Part shown: piece by piece, positions 6,225 through 12,584 of the stretch | Layout: each line of letters opens with the position of its first letter | How positions within the stretch are numbered: position 1 is the first letter of the stretch | Source of the DNA: DATAVB01 sp040414495 | Lineage (GTDB): Bacteria; Actinomycetota; Actinomycetes; Mycobacteriales; QHCD01 | Length of the DNA stretch: 14,311 nt | Assembly (NCBI GenBank): GCA_040414495.1 | Contig: JBEDUI010000191.1 | Location: forward strand, 1 to 14,311 | Direction of reading: 5' to 3' | Program-made: the position numbers and the translations under genes | Notes under the pieces: model-generated | Told to the model about the DNA's origin: nothing | Databases searched by the model: none | What the model saw: only the letters and a program-made list of their open reading frames with translations

Positions 6225-7175
6225 TCAAGACCGGGCTGGAGCCCAGACCTGCAGCGCACCGGCCGTGCAGCGAGCGATTTGTGGCAGATCGCCGAGCCGC
6301 TCGCCGTCCGCGTACGCAGCCACTCCGTCCGACTCCAGCTGCACCTCGCGACCCCGCAGGACCGTCACGGCCGGATGCCCCAGGTGCCCGGCACTCTTGA
6401 CCTTCGGCAGCATGCGGACCAACTCGAGCCGGCCGACCGGTCCGATGATGATCACGTCGAGCCGGCCGTCGGTCGGGTCGGCTCCCGCGCACATCCGGTA
6501 GCCACCGCCGTACTGCTCGGTATTGCCGACCGCGACCAGAATCGCCGGCCCGCTCCAGGTCTGTTCGTCGACCCGGACGGTGAATTCGCGCGCCCGCAGC
6601 ATCGCCAGCTCGGCCAGGATCGCTACGTCGTAGCGCCGTGGGCCACGCGGCCACCGGATGCGGTTGGCGCGTTCGTTGATCGCCGAGTCGAAGCCAGCGC
6701 ACAGCACCGAAAGCCACCAGCGCCCGGCGCTCTGAACGGCATCACTGGCTCCGCTCGCCGGCTCGCTCCGCACGGCATCACTGGCTCCGCTCGCAGGCTC
6801 GCTCCGCACGGCATCGACCGGTCGCGGGTCGGTCGAACCGATCAACCTGGCCGCCGCCAACGGATCGCGCGGGATGCCCAGCGCCACAGCGATGTCGTTA
6901 CCGGTGCCGGCGGGCACGATGCCCAGCGGCGTGCTGGTGCCGGCCAGTTGCTGGGTAGCCAGGTTCACCAGGCCGTCGCCGCCGAGCGTCACCACACCGT
7001 CGACACCGTCGGCGAGGGCCTTACCGAGCGCCGCTTCGGTCGCCTCCACGGTCGGCTCGGCCACCAGCCTTACCGATGCCCCGTCCGAGCGCAGCCGGTC
7101 GACGACCGCATCGACGAACCGGCCGCCGCGCCCCCGACCCGCCGTGCGATTGATCAGCAGTACGAGATCGCTCAC
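6225..7175 (-). CDS. Diacylglycerol/lipid kinase family protein (DAGK catalytic domain) with an in-frame repeat insert
   Basis: The 316-residue protein starts MSDLVLLINRTAGRGRGG, the beta-strand and N-R-x-A-G-x-G motif of the DAGK/YegS family. The nucleotide-binding GGDG is at 65-68 and PAGTGND at 88-94; the C-terminal beta-sandwich carries YGGGYRMCAGADPTDGRLDV, the usual family signature. It should phosphorylate a lipid such as diacylglycerol with ATP at the inner membrane face; the exact lipid is not determinable. Translation starts at GTG (7175), 8 nt after the tatC stop, so coupling to tatC is likely. Odd: residues 121-144 are two copies of DAVRSEPASGAS, placed between PVDAV-type and GRWWLSVLCAGFD segments that normally lie close together. 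The insert is in a loop before a core strand, so activity may be preserved. Catalytic motifs are intact. Confidence 0.92.
   Translation of the reverse strand: MSDLVLLINRTAGRGRGGRFVDAVVDRLRSDGASVRLVAEPTVEATEAALGKALADGVDGVVTLGGDGLVNLATQQLAGTSTPLGIVPAGTGNDIAVALGIPRDPLAAARLIGSTDPRPVDAVRSEPASGASDAVRSEPASGASDAVQSAGRWWLSVLCAGFDSAINERANRIRWPRGPRRYDVAILAELAMLRAREFTVRVDEQTWSGPAILVAVGNTEQYGGGYRMCAGADPTDGRLDVIIIGPVGRLELVRMLPKVKSAGHLGHPAVTVLRGREVQLESDGVAAYADGERLGDLPQIARCTAGALQVWAPARS
6741..6812 (-). repeat. 36-bp tandem repeat, two copies, inside the lipid kinase gene
   Basis: Units 6741-6776 and 6777-6812 differ at a single base (6759 C versus 6795 A). A partial third unit is visible as TCTGAACGGC at 6731-6740. 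The sense strand reads GTGCGGAGCGAGCC then GCGAGCGGAGCCAG, which resembles the GAGCGAGC-rich dispersed repeats common in Micromonosporaceae genomes (recollection). The length is a multiple of 3, so each copy adds 12 residues. Confidence 0.92.
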
Positions 7176-7183
7176 GTAGCCGA

Positions 7184-8116
7184 CTACCGGTTGCTCTCGT
7201 CGATCGACTCCGGCTCATCCAGCTGCGACGGGTTCATGTCCAGCGGCGAGGCCTCGTCGTCGGAGAGGTTGTGGAAGTACTCGGCGTCCTCCCGCGCGGC
7301 CTTGCGCTTATCGTGCCGCCAAGCCACCACGACGGCCGCCTCGAACAGGACCACCATCGGCACGGCCAGCGCCAGCATCGTGAACGGGTCCTGGCTGGGC
7401 GTCACGATCGCGGCGAACGCGAAGATCGCGAAGATCAGGATGCGCTGCAGCTTCTTCAACCGCTCGAAGGTGAGCACGCCGACCATGTTCAGCATGACGA
7501 TCAGCAGCGGCACCTCGAACGAGACGCCGAAGATCGTCAGCATCGCCAGGACGAATCTGAGGTATCCGGTTACGGCGAGCGCGGCTGTTGTGCCGCTGCC
7601 AGCGGATTCGACCAGTACCCGCAGGCCCTTGGTGAGAACGAAGTAGGCCAGCGCCGCGCCGCCGATGAATAGCACCGACGAGCACAGCACGAACATGACG
7701 GTGATCTTGCGTTCGCTCTTCTTCAGGCCCGGGGTGATGAACGCCCACAGCTGGTAAAGCCAGAACGGGGACGCGAGCACGATGCCGGCGACCAGCATGA
7801 CCTTCAACCGGATCAGGAAGCCATCCAGCGGCGAGGTGAAGATCAGGCTGCAGTTGTTGTTGGGCGCTCCGACGATGTTGAGCCGGTGACTGCGCGGCAG
7901 GGAACAGTACGGATGTTCAAGTATTCGCAGGATCTGGTCGTACAAGAACCACGACACGATCATCCCGATGATGATGAAGATCGCGGCCTTGACGAGGCGG
8001 TTACGCAGCTCGTAGAGGTGCTCGACCAGCGACATCGTGCCGTCGGGATTGCGCGGAGTCCGCCGCCACGACCACGGCGTACCGCGCTTCTTCTTGGATG
8101 TCTGCGATGTGCTCAC
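7184..8116 (-). CDS. tatC: Sec-independent protein translocase subunit TatC
   Basis: The 310-residue polytopic protein contains the conserved TatC signatures: EHLYELRNRL (32-41, with both acidic residues that contact the twin-arginine signal), the FTSPLDGFLIRLKV periplasmic segment (93-106), FITPGLKKSER (126-136), FGVSFEVP with Glu201 in the membrane (196-203) and TPSQDPFTM (239-247). Six transmembrane helices can be placed between about 43 and 267. It is the signal-recognition core of the Tat translocon, which exports folded, often cofactor-bearing proteins. A basic N-terminal extension of 27 residues precedes the usual start region and an acidic tail (about 276-310) follows. GTG at 8116, 2 nt after the tatA stop, is chosen for tight coupling; ATG at 8035 (Met28) would give the minimal TatC. 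TatB is not in this window and usually lies elsewhere in actinobacteria. Confidence 0.97.
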   Translation of the reverse strand: MSTSQTSKKKRGTPWSWRRTPRNPDGTMSLVEHLYELRNRLVKAAIFIIIGMIVSWFLYDQILRILEHPYCSLPRSHRLNIVGAPNNNCSLIFTSPLDGFLIRLKVMLVAGIVLASPFWLYQLWAFITPGLKKSERKITVMFVLCSSVLFIGGAALAYFVLTKGLRVLVESAGSGTTAALAVTGYLRFVLAMLTIFGVSFEVPLLIVMLNMVGVLTFERLKKLQRILIFAIFAFAAIVTPSQDPFTMLALAVPMVVLFEAAVVVAWRHDKRKAAREDAEYFHNLSDDEASPLDMNPSQLDEPESIDESNR

Positions 8117-8118
8117 GA

Positions 8119-8367
8119 CTATGAACTCTCACCAGTGCGGTCGTCGGTGGTCGGGTGGGTCTGCCGCGTGGGAGAGCCCAGCGGTCCGCGCTTGCTCGGT
8201 GCCGTTGCTTTGGTCCGTACGTCATTCTCACCCAGGCCCCGCAGCTCACCCTTGAAGATACGCAGCGAGCGACCTACTGAACGGGACATATCAGGCAGCT
8301 TTCGGTAGCTGAACAGCACCAGCAGGACAACGATCAGGACCACCCATTTGCCGGGACCGACGAGCAT
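8119..8367 (-). CDS. tatA: Twin-arginine translocase pore subunit TatA
   Basis: The 82-residue protein has the TatA plan: a short N-terminal transmembrane helix (about 8-19), a hinge, an amphipathic helix with KLPDMSRSVGRSLRIFKGE (23-41) and a polar tail. Many copies assemble with TatC to form the transient export path. ATG at 8367 has AGGTGA about 6 nt upstream. The gene ends 2 nt before tatC, so the two are co-translated. Odd: the conserved hinge F-G is F19-S20 here; the Phe is kept but the Gly is Ser. The TM segment is short, as is normal for the family. TatB would be longer, so TatA is preferred. Confidence 0.93.
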   Translation of the reverse strand: MLVGPGKWVVLIVVLLVLFSYRKLPDMSRSVGRSLRIFKGELRGLGENDVRTKATAPSKRGPLGSPTRQTHPTTDDRTGESS

Positions 8368-8415
8368 GACTGGTCACCTTTCTGCGGACTGGCCTCATGC
8401 TACGACACCAGATGG

Positions 8416-8673
8416 TCAATTCCGGCGTGCTCGAGATGGACCGTAAAAGTCACGATCTGGACGCGGCGTTGACGAACGAGGTAACGCGGCAACGCTGTCG
8501 CGAACCGTCGCTTGTCCGGTCCGCAGCGCCTGCAGCGACGGCTCGAGATCGGCCCGGGCCGCCTCGATGCTGGCCAGCAGCCGGCGCCGGTGCCCGAGGA
8601 TGCCGTACGTCAGTACCGCGCCGATCACAACAGCAAAGACGATCGCAACCGCCCAGGCGATGACACCGATCAT
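8416..8673 (-). CDS. Small single-pass membrane protein, function unknown
   Basis: The 85-residue frame starts at ATG 8673, 34 nt after the pafC stop and 48 nt before tatA, on the same strand. It holds one N-terminal transmembrane helix (about 4-26), a basic HRRR stop-transfer motif, then a predicted amphipathic helix with possible coiled-coil character (about 30-62) and a Pro/Arg-rich tail. The orientation should put the helix in the cytoplasm. Spacing and codon bias support a real gene. I do not recognise the family; topology is like small TatA/TatB-like or division-associated membrane proteins, but there is no TatA motif. Its place between pafC and tatA is the only functional hint. Confidence 0.75.
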   Translation of the reverse strand: MIGVIAWAVAIVFAVVIGAVLTYGILGHRRRLLASIEAARADLEPSLQALRTGQATVRDSVAALPRSSTPRPDRDFYGPSRARRN

Positions 8674-8707
8674 GCCGGGGACCTTAGCCCAGGCCGGACC
8701 CGTGAGC

Positions 8708-9661
8708 TCACATCCCGTAGGCGGCGAGCGCGCGCCGCGCTTCTTCGCGGACCTCCTCGGCCAACCACGCCGGCGCCACCACCGTGCCGTCCACGCCGGT
8801 GCCGAGTGCGAGTTGCCGCACCCATGTCGTGTCCGCCACCCGCAGCGTCACGTCCAGCTCGCCGCCGGGCAGTTCCCGTACCTCGTCGCAGCTGTAGTAG
8901 TCGGCGACCCAGCGGGCCGCGCCGGCCAGCCGCAAAGTGACCGCGGTGTGTTCGGCCGACGGCCGGAAGATCCCGCCGGCCAGGTCGCGCGGCATCGCCT
9001 CGGACGGCGGCTTGGCCGGCTCGTCCAGGATCAGGACGTCGTCGATCCGGTCCAGCCGGAACAGCCGTACGCCTTCGGCCCGCCGGCACCACGCCTCCAG
9101 GTAGCTGCGGCCCTCGACCAGCAGCAGCCGCATCGGGTCGACATCGCGCTCGGTCGATTCGTCTCGGGTGGCGACGTAATAGGTCAGATGCATGGCCCGG
9201 CCCTCGTCCAGCGCCTGCTGCACCAATGTCGTGGTCCGCTCGGCGGACTCCATTCGTACGGCGATGCCCCGCGAGTCCTCGAGCGCGCCACCACCGGCAG
9301 CGGATTCCACCTTGGCCAGCGCCCGCCCGACCGCGTCGCGCCCGGTCAGCCCCGGTACGTCGGCCAGCGTCCGCAGCGCCACGACCAGGGCCAGCGCCTC
9401 GTCGGCGGTCAGCCGCAACGGCCGGGACATGCCGGCGTCGTAGGTGACCGTGATCGTGTCCTCGTCGAAAGACAGGTCGATCAGATCGCCCGGACCGTGC
9501 CCGGGCAGGCCGCAGACCCACAGCAGCTCCAGGTCGCGCCGCAGCTGGGCCTCGCTGACGTTGAAGTCGCGGGCCGCCTCGGCCACCAGCACGCCGGGTC
9601 TGGCCAACAGATACGGCACCAGCGCAAGCAGCCGGGGCAGCCGTTCAGACGGGGCGGTCAT
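8708..9661 (-). CDS. pafC: PafC, WYL-domain subunit of the DNA damage response activator
   Basis: The 317-residue protein has an N-terminal winged helix-turn-helix (about 8-48, with VSEAQLRRDLELL), a linker, a WYL domain (about 140-210, with SYLEAWCRR at 186-194 and FRLDRI at 201-206) and a C-terminal WCX-type extension (about 235-310). PafB and PafC together activate many DNA damage genes, including recA, independently of LexA; the WYL domains sense a nucleic-acid signal, reported as single-stranded DNA. The start ATG overlaps the pafB stop by 4 nt (ATGA), which couples translation and fits 1:1 complex formation. The first WYL letter W is replaced here by Ser, as is common for PafC. Assignment as PafC rather than PafB rests on gene order and this degenerate motif. 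Confidence 0.94.
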   Translation of the reverse strand: MTAPSERLPRLLALVPYLLARPGVLVAEAARDFNVSEAQLRRDLELLWVCGLPGHGPGDLIDLSFDEDTITVTYDAGMSRPLRLTADEALALVVALRTLADVPGLTGRDAVGRALAKVESAAGGGALEDSRGIAVRMESAERTTTLVQQALDEGRAMHLTYYVATRDESTERDVDPMRLLLVEGRSYLEAWCRRAEGVRLFRLDRIDDVLILDEPAKPPSEAMPRDLAGGIFRPSAEHTAVTLRLAGAARWVADYYSCDEVRELPGGELDVTLRVADTTWVRQLALGTGVDGTVVAPAWLAEEVREEARRALAAYGM

Positions 9662-10638
9662 CGGGACACCGTCATGTGCCCGGCGCTTTCCGAGCTACCG
9701 GCCATCGCCTTCAACCGCATGATCACCGCGTCGCGTACCTCGGGCGGATCCAGGACGACGGCCGCGGACCCGTACCCGGCGATCCGGTCGGCCAGCCGCT
9801 CCGGGTCGGAGTACGCCACCTCCAGCACGTCGTCGTCGCCGTCGGTCTCGACGACCGGGAAGTTGCGTCGCAGCCCCGCCGCCGCGCCCTTACGCACTCG
9901 CACCCTGGCGGTGAGTCGGCCGCGCGGCGCGGTCGAGGCCACCGCGGCGACCAAGTCCACGCCCTCCGGCACCTCGACCTCGCCCGCTCTTCCGGCCAGC
10001 TCGACCGACCCGACGATCCGGGAGAGCCGGAAGCATCGGATCGCGCCACGCATCCGGTCGTGCCCGACCAGGTACCAGCGGCCGTGCCAGGACACCACGC
10101 CCCACGGCTCCACCGACCGGTGAGTCACCGGCTCGCGCATCGCGCCGCGGTAGTCGAACTCGACCGGCCGCCGGGTCCGGACCGCCTCCAGGCAGCGCGC
10201 GAACGCCGGCTCTGTCGCGTTGACCCGCGGCTCCACGCCGACCTTGGCCGACTCGTCGACGTCGACCCCGGCCGCGCGCAGCTTGAGCAGCGCGCCGCGG
10301 GTCGCGTCGGCCAGCCCGGCGGACTGCCACAGCCGTGCGGCCAGTCCGACCGCGGCCGCCTCGTCCGGTTCCAACTCGATGTCGGGCAGCTCGTAGTCGC
10401 GACGGGCGATCCGGTAGCCGTCTTCGTGGTCAAAGACGCTGTTGCGGCCGGTCTCCAACGGGATGCCCAGCTCGCGCAGCTCGGCCTTGTCCCGTTCGAA
10501 CATCCGCTTGAACGCCTCGTCGCCACCCCCCTCATAGCCGGGGACCGCCTGGCGAATACGGCTGGCGGGCAGGAACTGCCGGGTCGAGAGCAGGCAGATC
10601 ACCAGGTTGACCAGCCGCTCGGTGCGACGGGAGGACAT
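9658..10638 (-). CDS. pafB: PafB, WYL-domain subunit of the DNA damage response activator
   Basis: The 326-residue protein starts MSSRRTERLVNLVICLLSTR, typical for the winged helix-turn-helix of PafB (about 5-60). The WYL domain (about 150-215) has a canonical WYLVGHD at 188-194 and RCFRLSRI at 201-208 with the basic residues that line the ligand site; the WCX extension follows (about 235-310). It pairs with PafC to form the transcription activator of the mycobacterial-type, LexA-independent DNA damage response. The name (proteasome accessory factor) reflects linkage to pafA, expected to the right of the window. ATG at 10638 is preceded closely by CAGGG. The P-loop kinase gene ends 31 nt upstream on the same strand, so pafB may be read from that gene's promoter. 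Confidence 0.95.
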   Translation of the reverse strand: MSSRRTERLVNLVICLLSTRQFLPASRIRQAVPGYEGGGDEAFKRMFERDKAELRELGIPLETGRNSVFDHEDGYRIARRDYELPDIELEPDEAAAVGLAARLWQSAGLADATRGALLKLRAAGVDVDESAKVGVEPRVNATEPAFARCLEAVRTRRPVEFDYRGAMREPVTHRSVEPWGVVSWHGRWYLVGHDRMRGAIRCFRLSRIVGSVELAGRAGEVEVPEGVDLVAAVASTAPRGRLTARVRVRKGAAAGLRRNFPVVETDGDDDVLEVAYSDPERLADRIAGYGSAAVVLDPPEVRDAVIMRLKAMAGSSESAGHMTVSR

Positions 10639-10669
10639 GCCCTGACGTTAGCGGAGAGATGGCGGGACC

Positions 10670-11221
10670 TCATGGAGCGCGCCGTGCCAAGTCGCGGCGG
10701 TTCGCCGTTGATACCGCATCGTTGCGCTGCAGCAGCGTCAGTACGTCGGCGAGCACGGTTTCCGGTGGCGCGGTCGCGTCAACTATCGGGCCCAGCCGAT
10801 CCAGATTGTCGGACATGGTCTGCCAGCAGGTACGAACTCGCTCCCCCAGCCGTTCCCGGTCGATCCGTCCGGCTTCCCGTTCGCTGACCGTACTGAGCGG
10901 TGCCCAGAGGGTGACCAACTCCAGGCGGGCCGGGTGGGTGAACGCCTCCCGGAACCGGGCCACGTGCCCGGGCGCCTCGAAGACGAACTCGAACACGACC
11001 AGGTCGTAACCGGCTTGCAGATACATCTCCGCAAGGGCCGCGCCGCCGACGTAGCTGAGCCCGGTGCCGACTGTCCCGTCCTGCTTGGTGACGACGAAGT
11101 CCCTGAGCGCGTCGCCGTGGATGCATACGCCGTTGCGGGCGGTCCCAGCCAGTCGCCGGCCGATGGTGGTCTTGCCGACCCCGGCCGGCCCGTTCAGCAG
11201 TACAACGAGCGGTGTGTTCAC
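10670..11221 (-). CDS. P-loop kinase/ATPase of the AAA_33 small-molecule kinase type
   Basis: The 183-residue protein has Walker A GPAGVGKTT at 11-19 near the N-terminus, an acidic HGDALRDF (35-42) where small-molecule kinases position their substrate, and an Arg-rich lid REAGRIDRER (115-124). This matches gluconate-kinase-like and chloramphenicol-phosphotransferase-like folds. The frame is open far upstream, but GTG at 11221 has AGGAGA 6 nt before it and places the P-loop at the standard distance. It probably transfers phosphate from ATP to a small molecule or nucleotide; the substrate cannot be read from sequence. It precedes pafB by 31 nt and is divergent from the DUF3866 gene. It is not part of the minimal paf locus that I recall from M. 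tuberculosis, so it is a lineage-specific neighbour. Confidence 0.85.
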   Translation of the reverse strand: MNTPLVVLLNGPAGVGKTTIGRRLAGTARNGVCIHGDALRDFVVTKQDGTVGTGLSYVGGAALAEMYLQAGYDLVVFEFVFEAPGHVARFREAFTHPARLELVTLWAPLSTVSEREAGRIDRERLGERVRTCWQTMSDNLDRLGPIVDATAPPETVLADVLTLLQRNDAVSTANRRDLARRAP

Positions 11222-11249
11222 TAGGTCTCCTGTGGGACGGTGTGGCGGC

Positions 11250-11292
11250 AGTATCTCGGGGGCAGCTGACATTCCGGGCCGACCGGTAGGCT
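11250..11292. promoter_or_regulatory. Divergent promoter region between the kinase and DUF3866 genes
   Basis: On the plus strand CTGACA (11266-11271) and TAGGCT (11287-11292) form a possible -35/-10 pair with a 15-nt spacer; transcription would begin about 12 nt before the DUF3866 GTG, which has no clear Shine-Dalgarno site. On the minus strand GATACT (11255-11250) is a possible -10 for the kinase-pafB-pafC direction, with no convincing -35. Both calls rest on motif similarity alone. Confidence 0.35.
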
Positions 11293-11311
11293 GCGCTGCC
11301 GTGATGCACCG

Positions 11312-12385
11312 GTGATCAGGTGGCGACGCGGGACCGTGGTTCGGATCCGCCGTGAATGGCCCGGCGCCGTGGAGGTCGAGGCCGATGTGCCCGGCGATGG
11401 CGTCGTGGCGGCGCTGGCCTACCCCTCGCTCGTGGGGCGCCCGGAGCCCGGCGACGCGGTGCTGCTCAACACGACCGCGTTGGCGCAGCGCCTGGGCACC
11501 GGCGGCTTCGCCTTGGTGGTGGCGATCCCGGACCGATTGCCGCCCGACCCGACCGGGCCCGGCCACCTGGTGAAGGCCCGGTACACGCCGCTGCAGGCCA
11601 GCGTGTTCGGCGCCGACGAGCAGGATTCGCCGTACCACCGGCAGTTGCGGGACGCCGACTCGCTGGACGGGCTGCCGGTCGTGGTGGCCGACCTGCACTC
11701 GGCGCTGCCGGCCGTGTTGGCCGGGCTGCGGGAACGGCGGCCGGTGCGCACCGCGTACGTGATGACCGACGGCGCGGCGTTGCCGGCGTGGTTCTCCCGT
11801 ACCGTCGCCGGGTTGACGGAGGCCGGGTGGCTGGCTGGATGCGTGAGCGTCGGGCAAGCCTTCGGCGGCGACCACGAGGCGGTGTCGCTACACAGCGGGC
11901 TGCTGGTCGCCCGGCACGTGCTGGACGCGGAGGCCGTGGTGGTGGCGCAGGGTCCGGGCAACCTGGGTACCGACACCCGCTGGGGTTTCTCCGGGGTGGC
12001 CGCCGGCGAAGCCGTCAACGCGGCCGCGGTGCTAGGCGGCCGACCGGTCGCCTCGCTGCGGGTATCGCAGGCCGACCCGCGGCCCCGGCACTACGGCGTT
12101 TCGCACCACAGTCTCACCGCCTACGGCCGGGTCGCGTTGGCCCGGGCCGATGTGGTGGTTCCGGCGCTGCCCGGCGAGTTCGGGGCGCAGGTACGGGAGG
12201 AAGCGCAGGCGTTGGCGCCGCGGCACCGACTGGTCGAGGTCGGGATCAGCGGGCTGGCCGAGGCGTTGCGGACGTGCCCGGTGCGGCTCTCAACGATGGG
12301 CCGCGGCCTCGACGACGACCCGGGCTCGTTCCTTGCCGCGGCGGCCGCCGGCCGGCACACCGCGAACCTGCTCGACCTCGACTAA
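11312..12385 (+). CDS. DUF3866 family protein
   Basis: The 357-residue product starts at GTG 11312 with IRWRRGTVVRIRREWPGAVE and continues through AYPSLVGRPEPGDAVLLNTT and TGGFALVVAIPD, a pattern I recognise as the DUF3866 family of actinobacteria and some Firmicutes. There is no signal peptide or transmembrane helix, so it should be cytosolic. Later segments are rich in Gly/Ala turns (GFSGVAAGEAVNAAAVLGG) and include conserved-looking His residues (VSHHSLTAYG), but no catalytic motif I can name. No strong ribosome site precedes it, which suggests a very short leader. It is divergent from the kinase gene and followed by a hairpin. Function is unknown; a metabolic or redox role is not supported by any motif seen. 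Confidence 0.88.
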   Translation: MIRWRRGTVVRIRREWPGAVEVEADVPGDGVVAALAYPSLVGRPEPGDAVLLNTTALAQRLGTGGFALVVAIPDRLPPDPTGPGHLVKARYTPLQASVFGADEQDSPYHRQLRDADSLDGLPVVVADLHSALPAVLAGLRERRPVRTAYVMTDGAALPAWFSRTVAGLTEAGWLAGCVSVGQAFGGDHEAVSLHSGLLVARHVLDAEAVVVAQGPGNLGTDTRWGFSGVAAGEAVNAAAVLGGRPVASLRVSQADPRPRHYGVSHHSLTAYGRVALARADVVVPALPGEFGAQVREEAQALAPRHRLVEVGISGLAEALRTCPVRLSTMGRGLDDDPGSFLAAAAAGRHTANLLDLD

Positions 12386-12420
12386 TGCCTGTCGCGTAAG
12401 CGATCTTCTCACGCTTTCCG

Positions 12421-12448
12421 GCACGGCTCACTGATGCAGTGAGGGTGC
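12421..12448 (+). terminator. Terminator-like hairpin after the DUF3866 gene
   Basis: CTCACTG (12427-12433) pairs perfectly with CAGTGAG (12437-12443) around ATG, and an outer GCAC/GTGC (12421-12424 with 12445-12448) extends the stem past a small internal mismatch. It begins 35 nt after the stop and lies before the promoter-like region of the next gene. No T-tract follows. Confidence 0.5.
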
Positions 12449-12506
12449 GGGCCGGCTTGACCTCGGCTGAGCATGATGCGGCTGGGTCACCAGAATCAAC
12501 ATCGCG

Positions 12507-12533
12507 TTGGCAAAACTCGACGGGGTGTAGATT
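12507..12533 (+). promoter_or_regulatory. Candidate promoter for the second SDR/TetR pair
   Basis: TTGGCA (12507-12512) and TAGATT (12528-12533) form a plausible -35/-10 with a short 15-nt spacer, in a locally A/T-richer stretch. Transcription would start about 12540, giving a leader of about 45 nt. No clean palindromic operator for the downstream TetR protein was found here. Confidence 0.38.
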
Positions 12534-12555
12534 TTCTGGGTGTGGGGACAATCCG

Positions 12556-12583
12556 GCTCCTCGCAAGACCTTTCTGGAGGAGC
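12556..12583 (+). promoter_or_regulatory. Hairpin that would cover the ribosome binding site of the second SDR gene
   Basis: GCTCCTC (12556-12562) is the exact complement of GAGGAGC (12577-12583) across a 14-nt loop. The right arm is the Shine-Dalgarno sequence of the SDR, one base before its GTG start. If it forms, the stem would limit initiation and could make translation conditional. Any CTCC upstream of GGAG can produce such a match by chance. Confidence 0.4.
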
Positions 12584-12584
12584 A

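Noticed and set aside
2920..6501. Plus-strand open frame of more than 1,100 codons opposite helY
   Set aside because: It is the antisense shadow of helY caused by high-GC codon bias; it has no recognisable motif, while the minus strand has all helicase motifs.
6108..7646. Plus-strand open frame opposite the lipid kinase and tatC genes
   Set aside because: It spans two well-supported minus-strand genes and has no motif of its own.
8033..8035. ATG at Met28 as the tatC start
   Set aside because: Possible, but the GTG 2 nt after tatA fits tight coupling, and N-terminal extensions ending NPDGT before the TatC core are common in actinomycetes. Not fully excluded.
8567..10123. Plus-strand open frame opposite pafC and pafB
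   Set aside because: It is an antisense shadow; the minus strand encodes complete WYL proteins with a 4-nt overlap.
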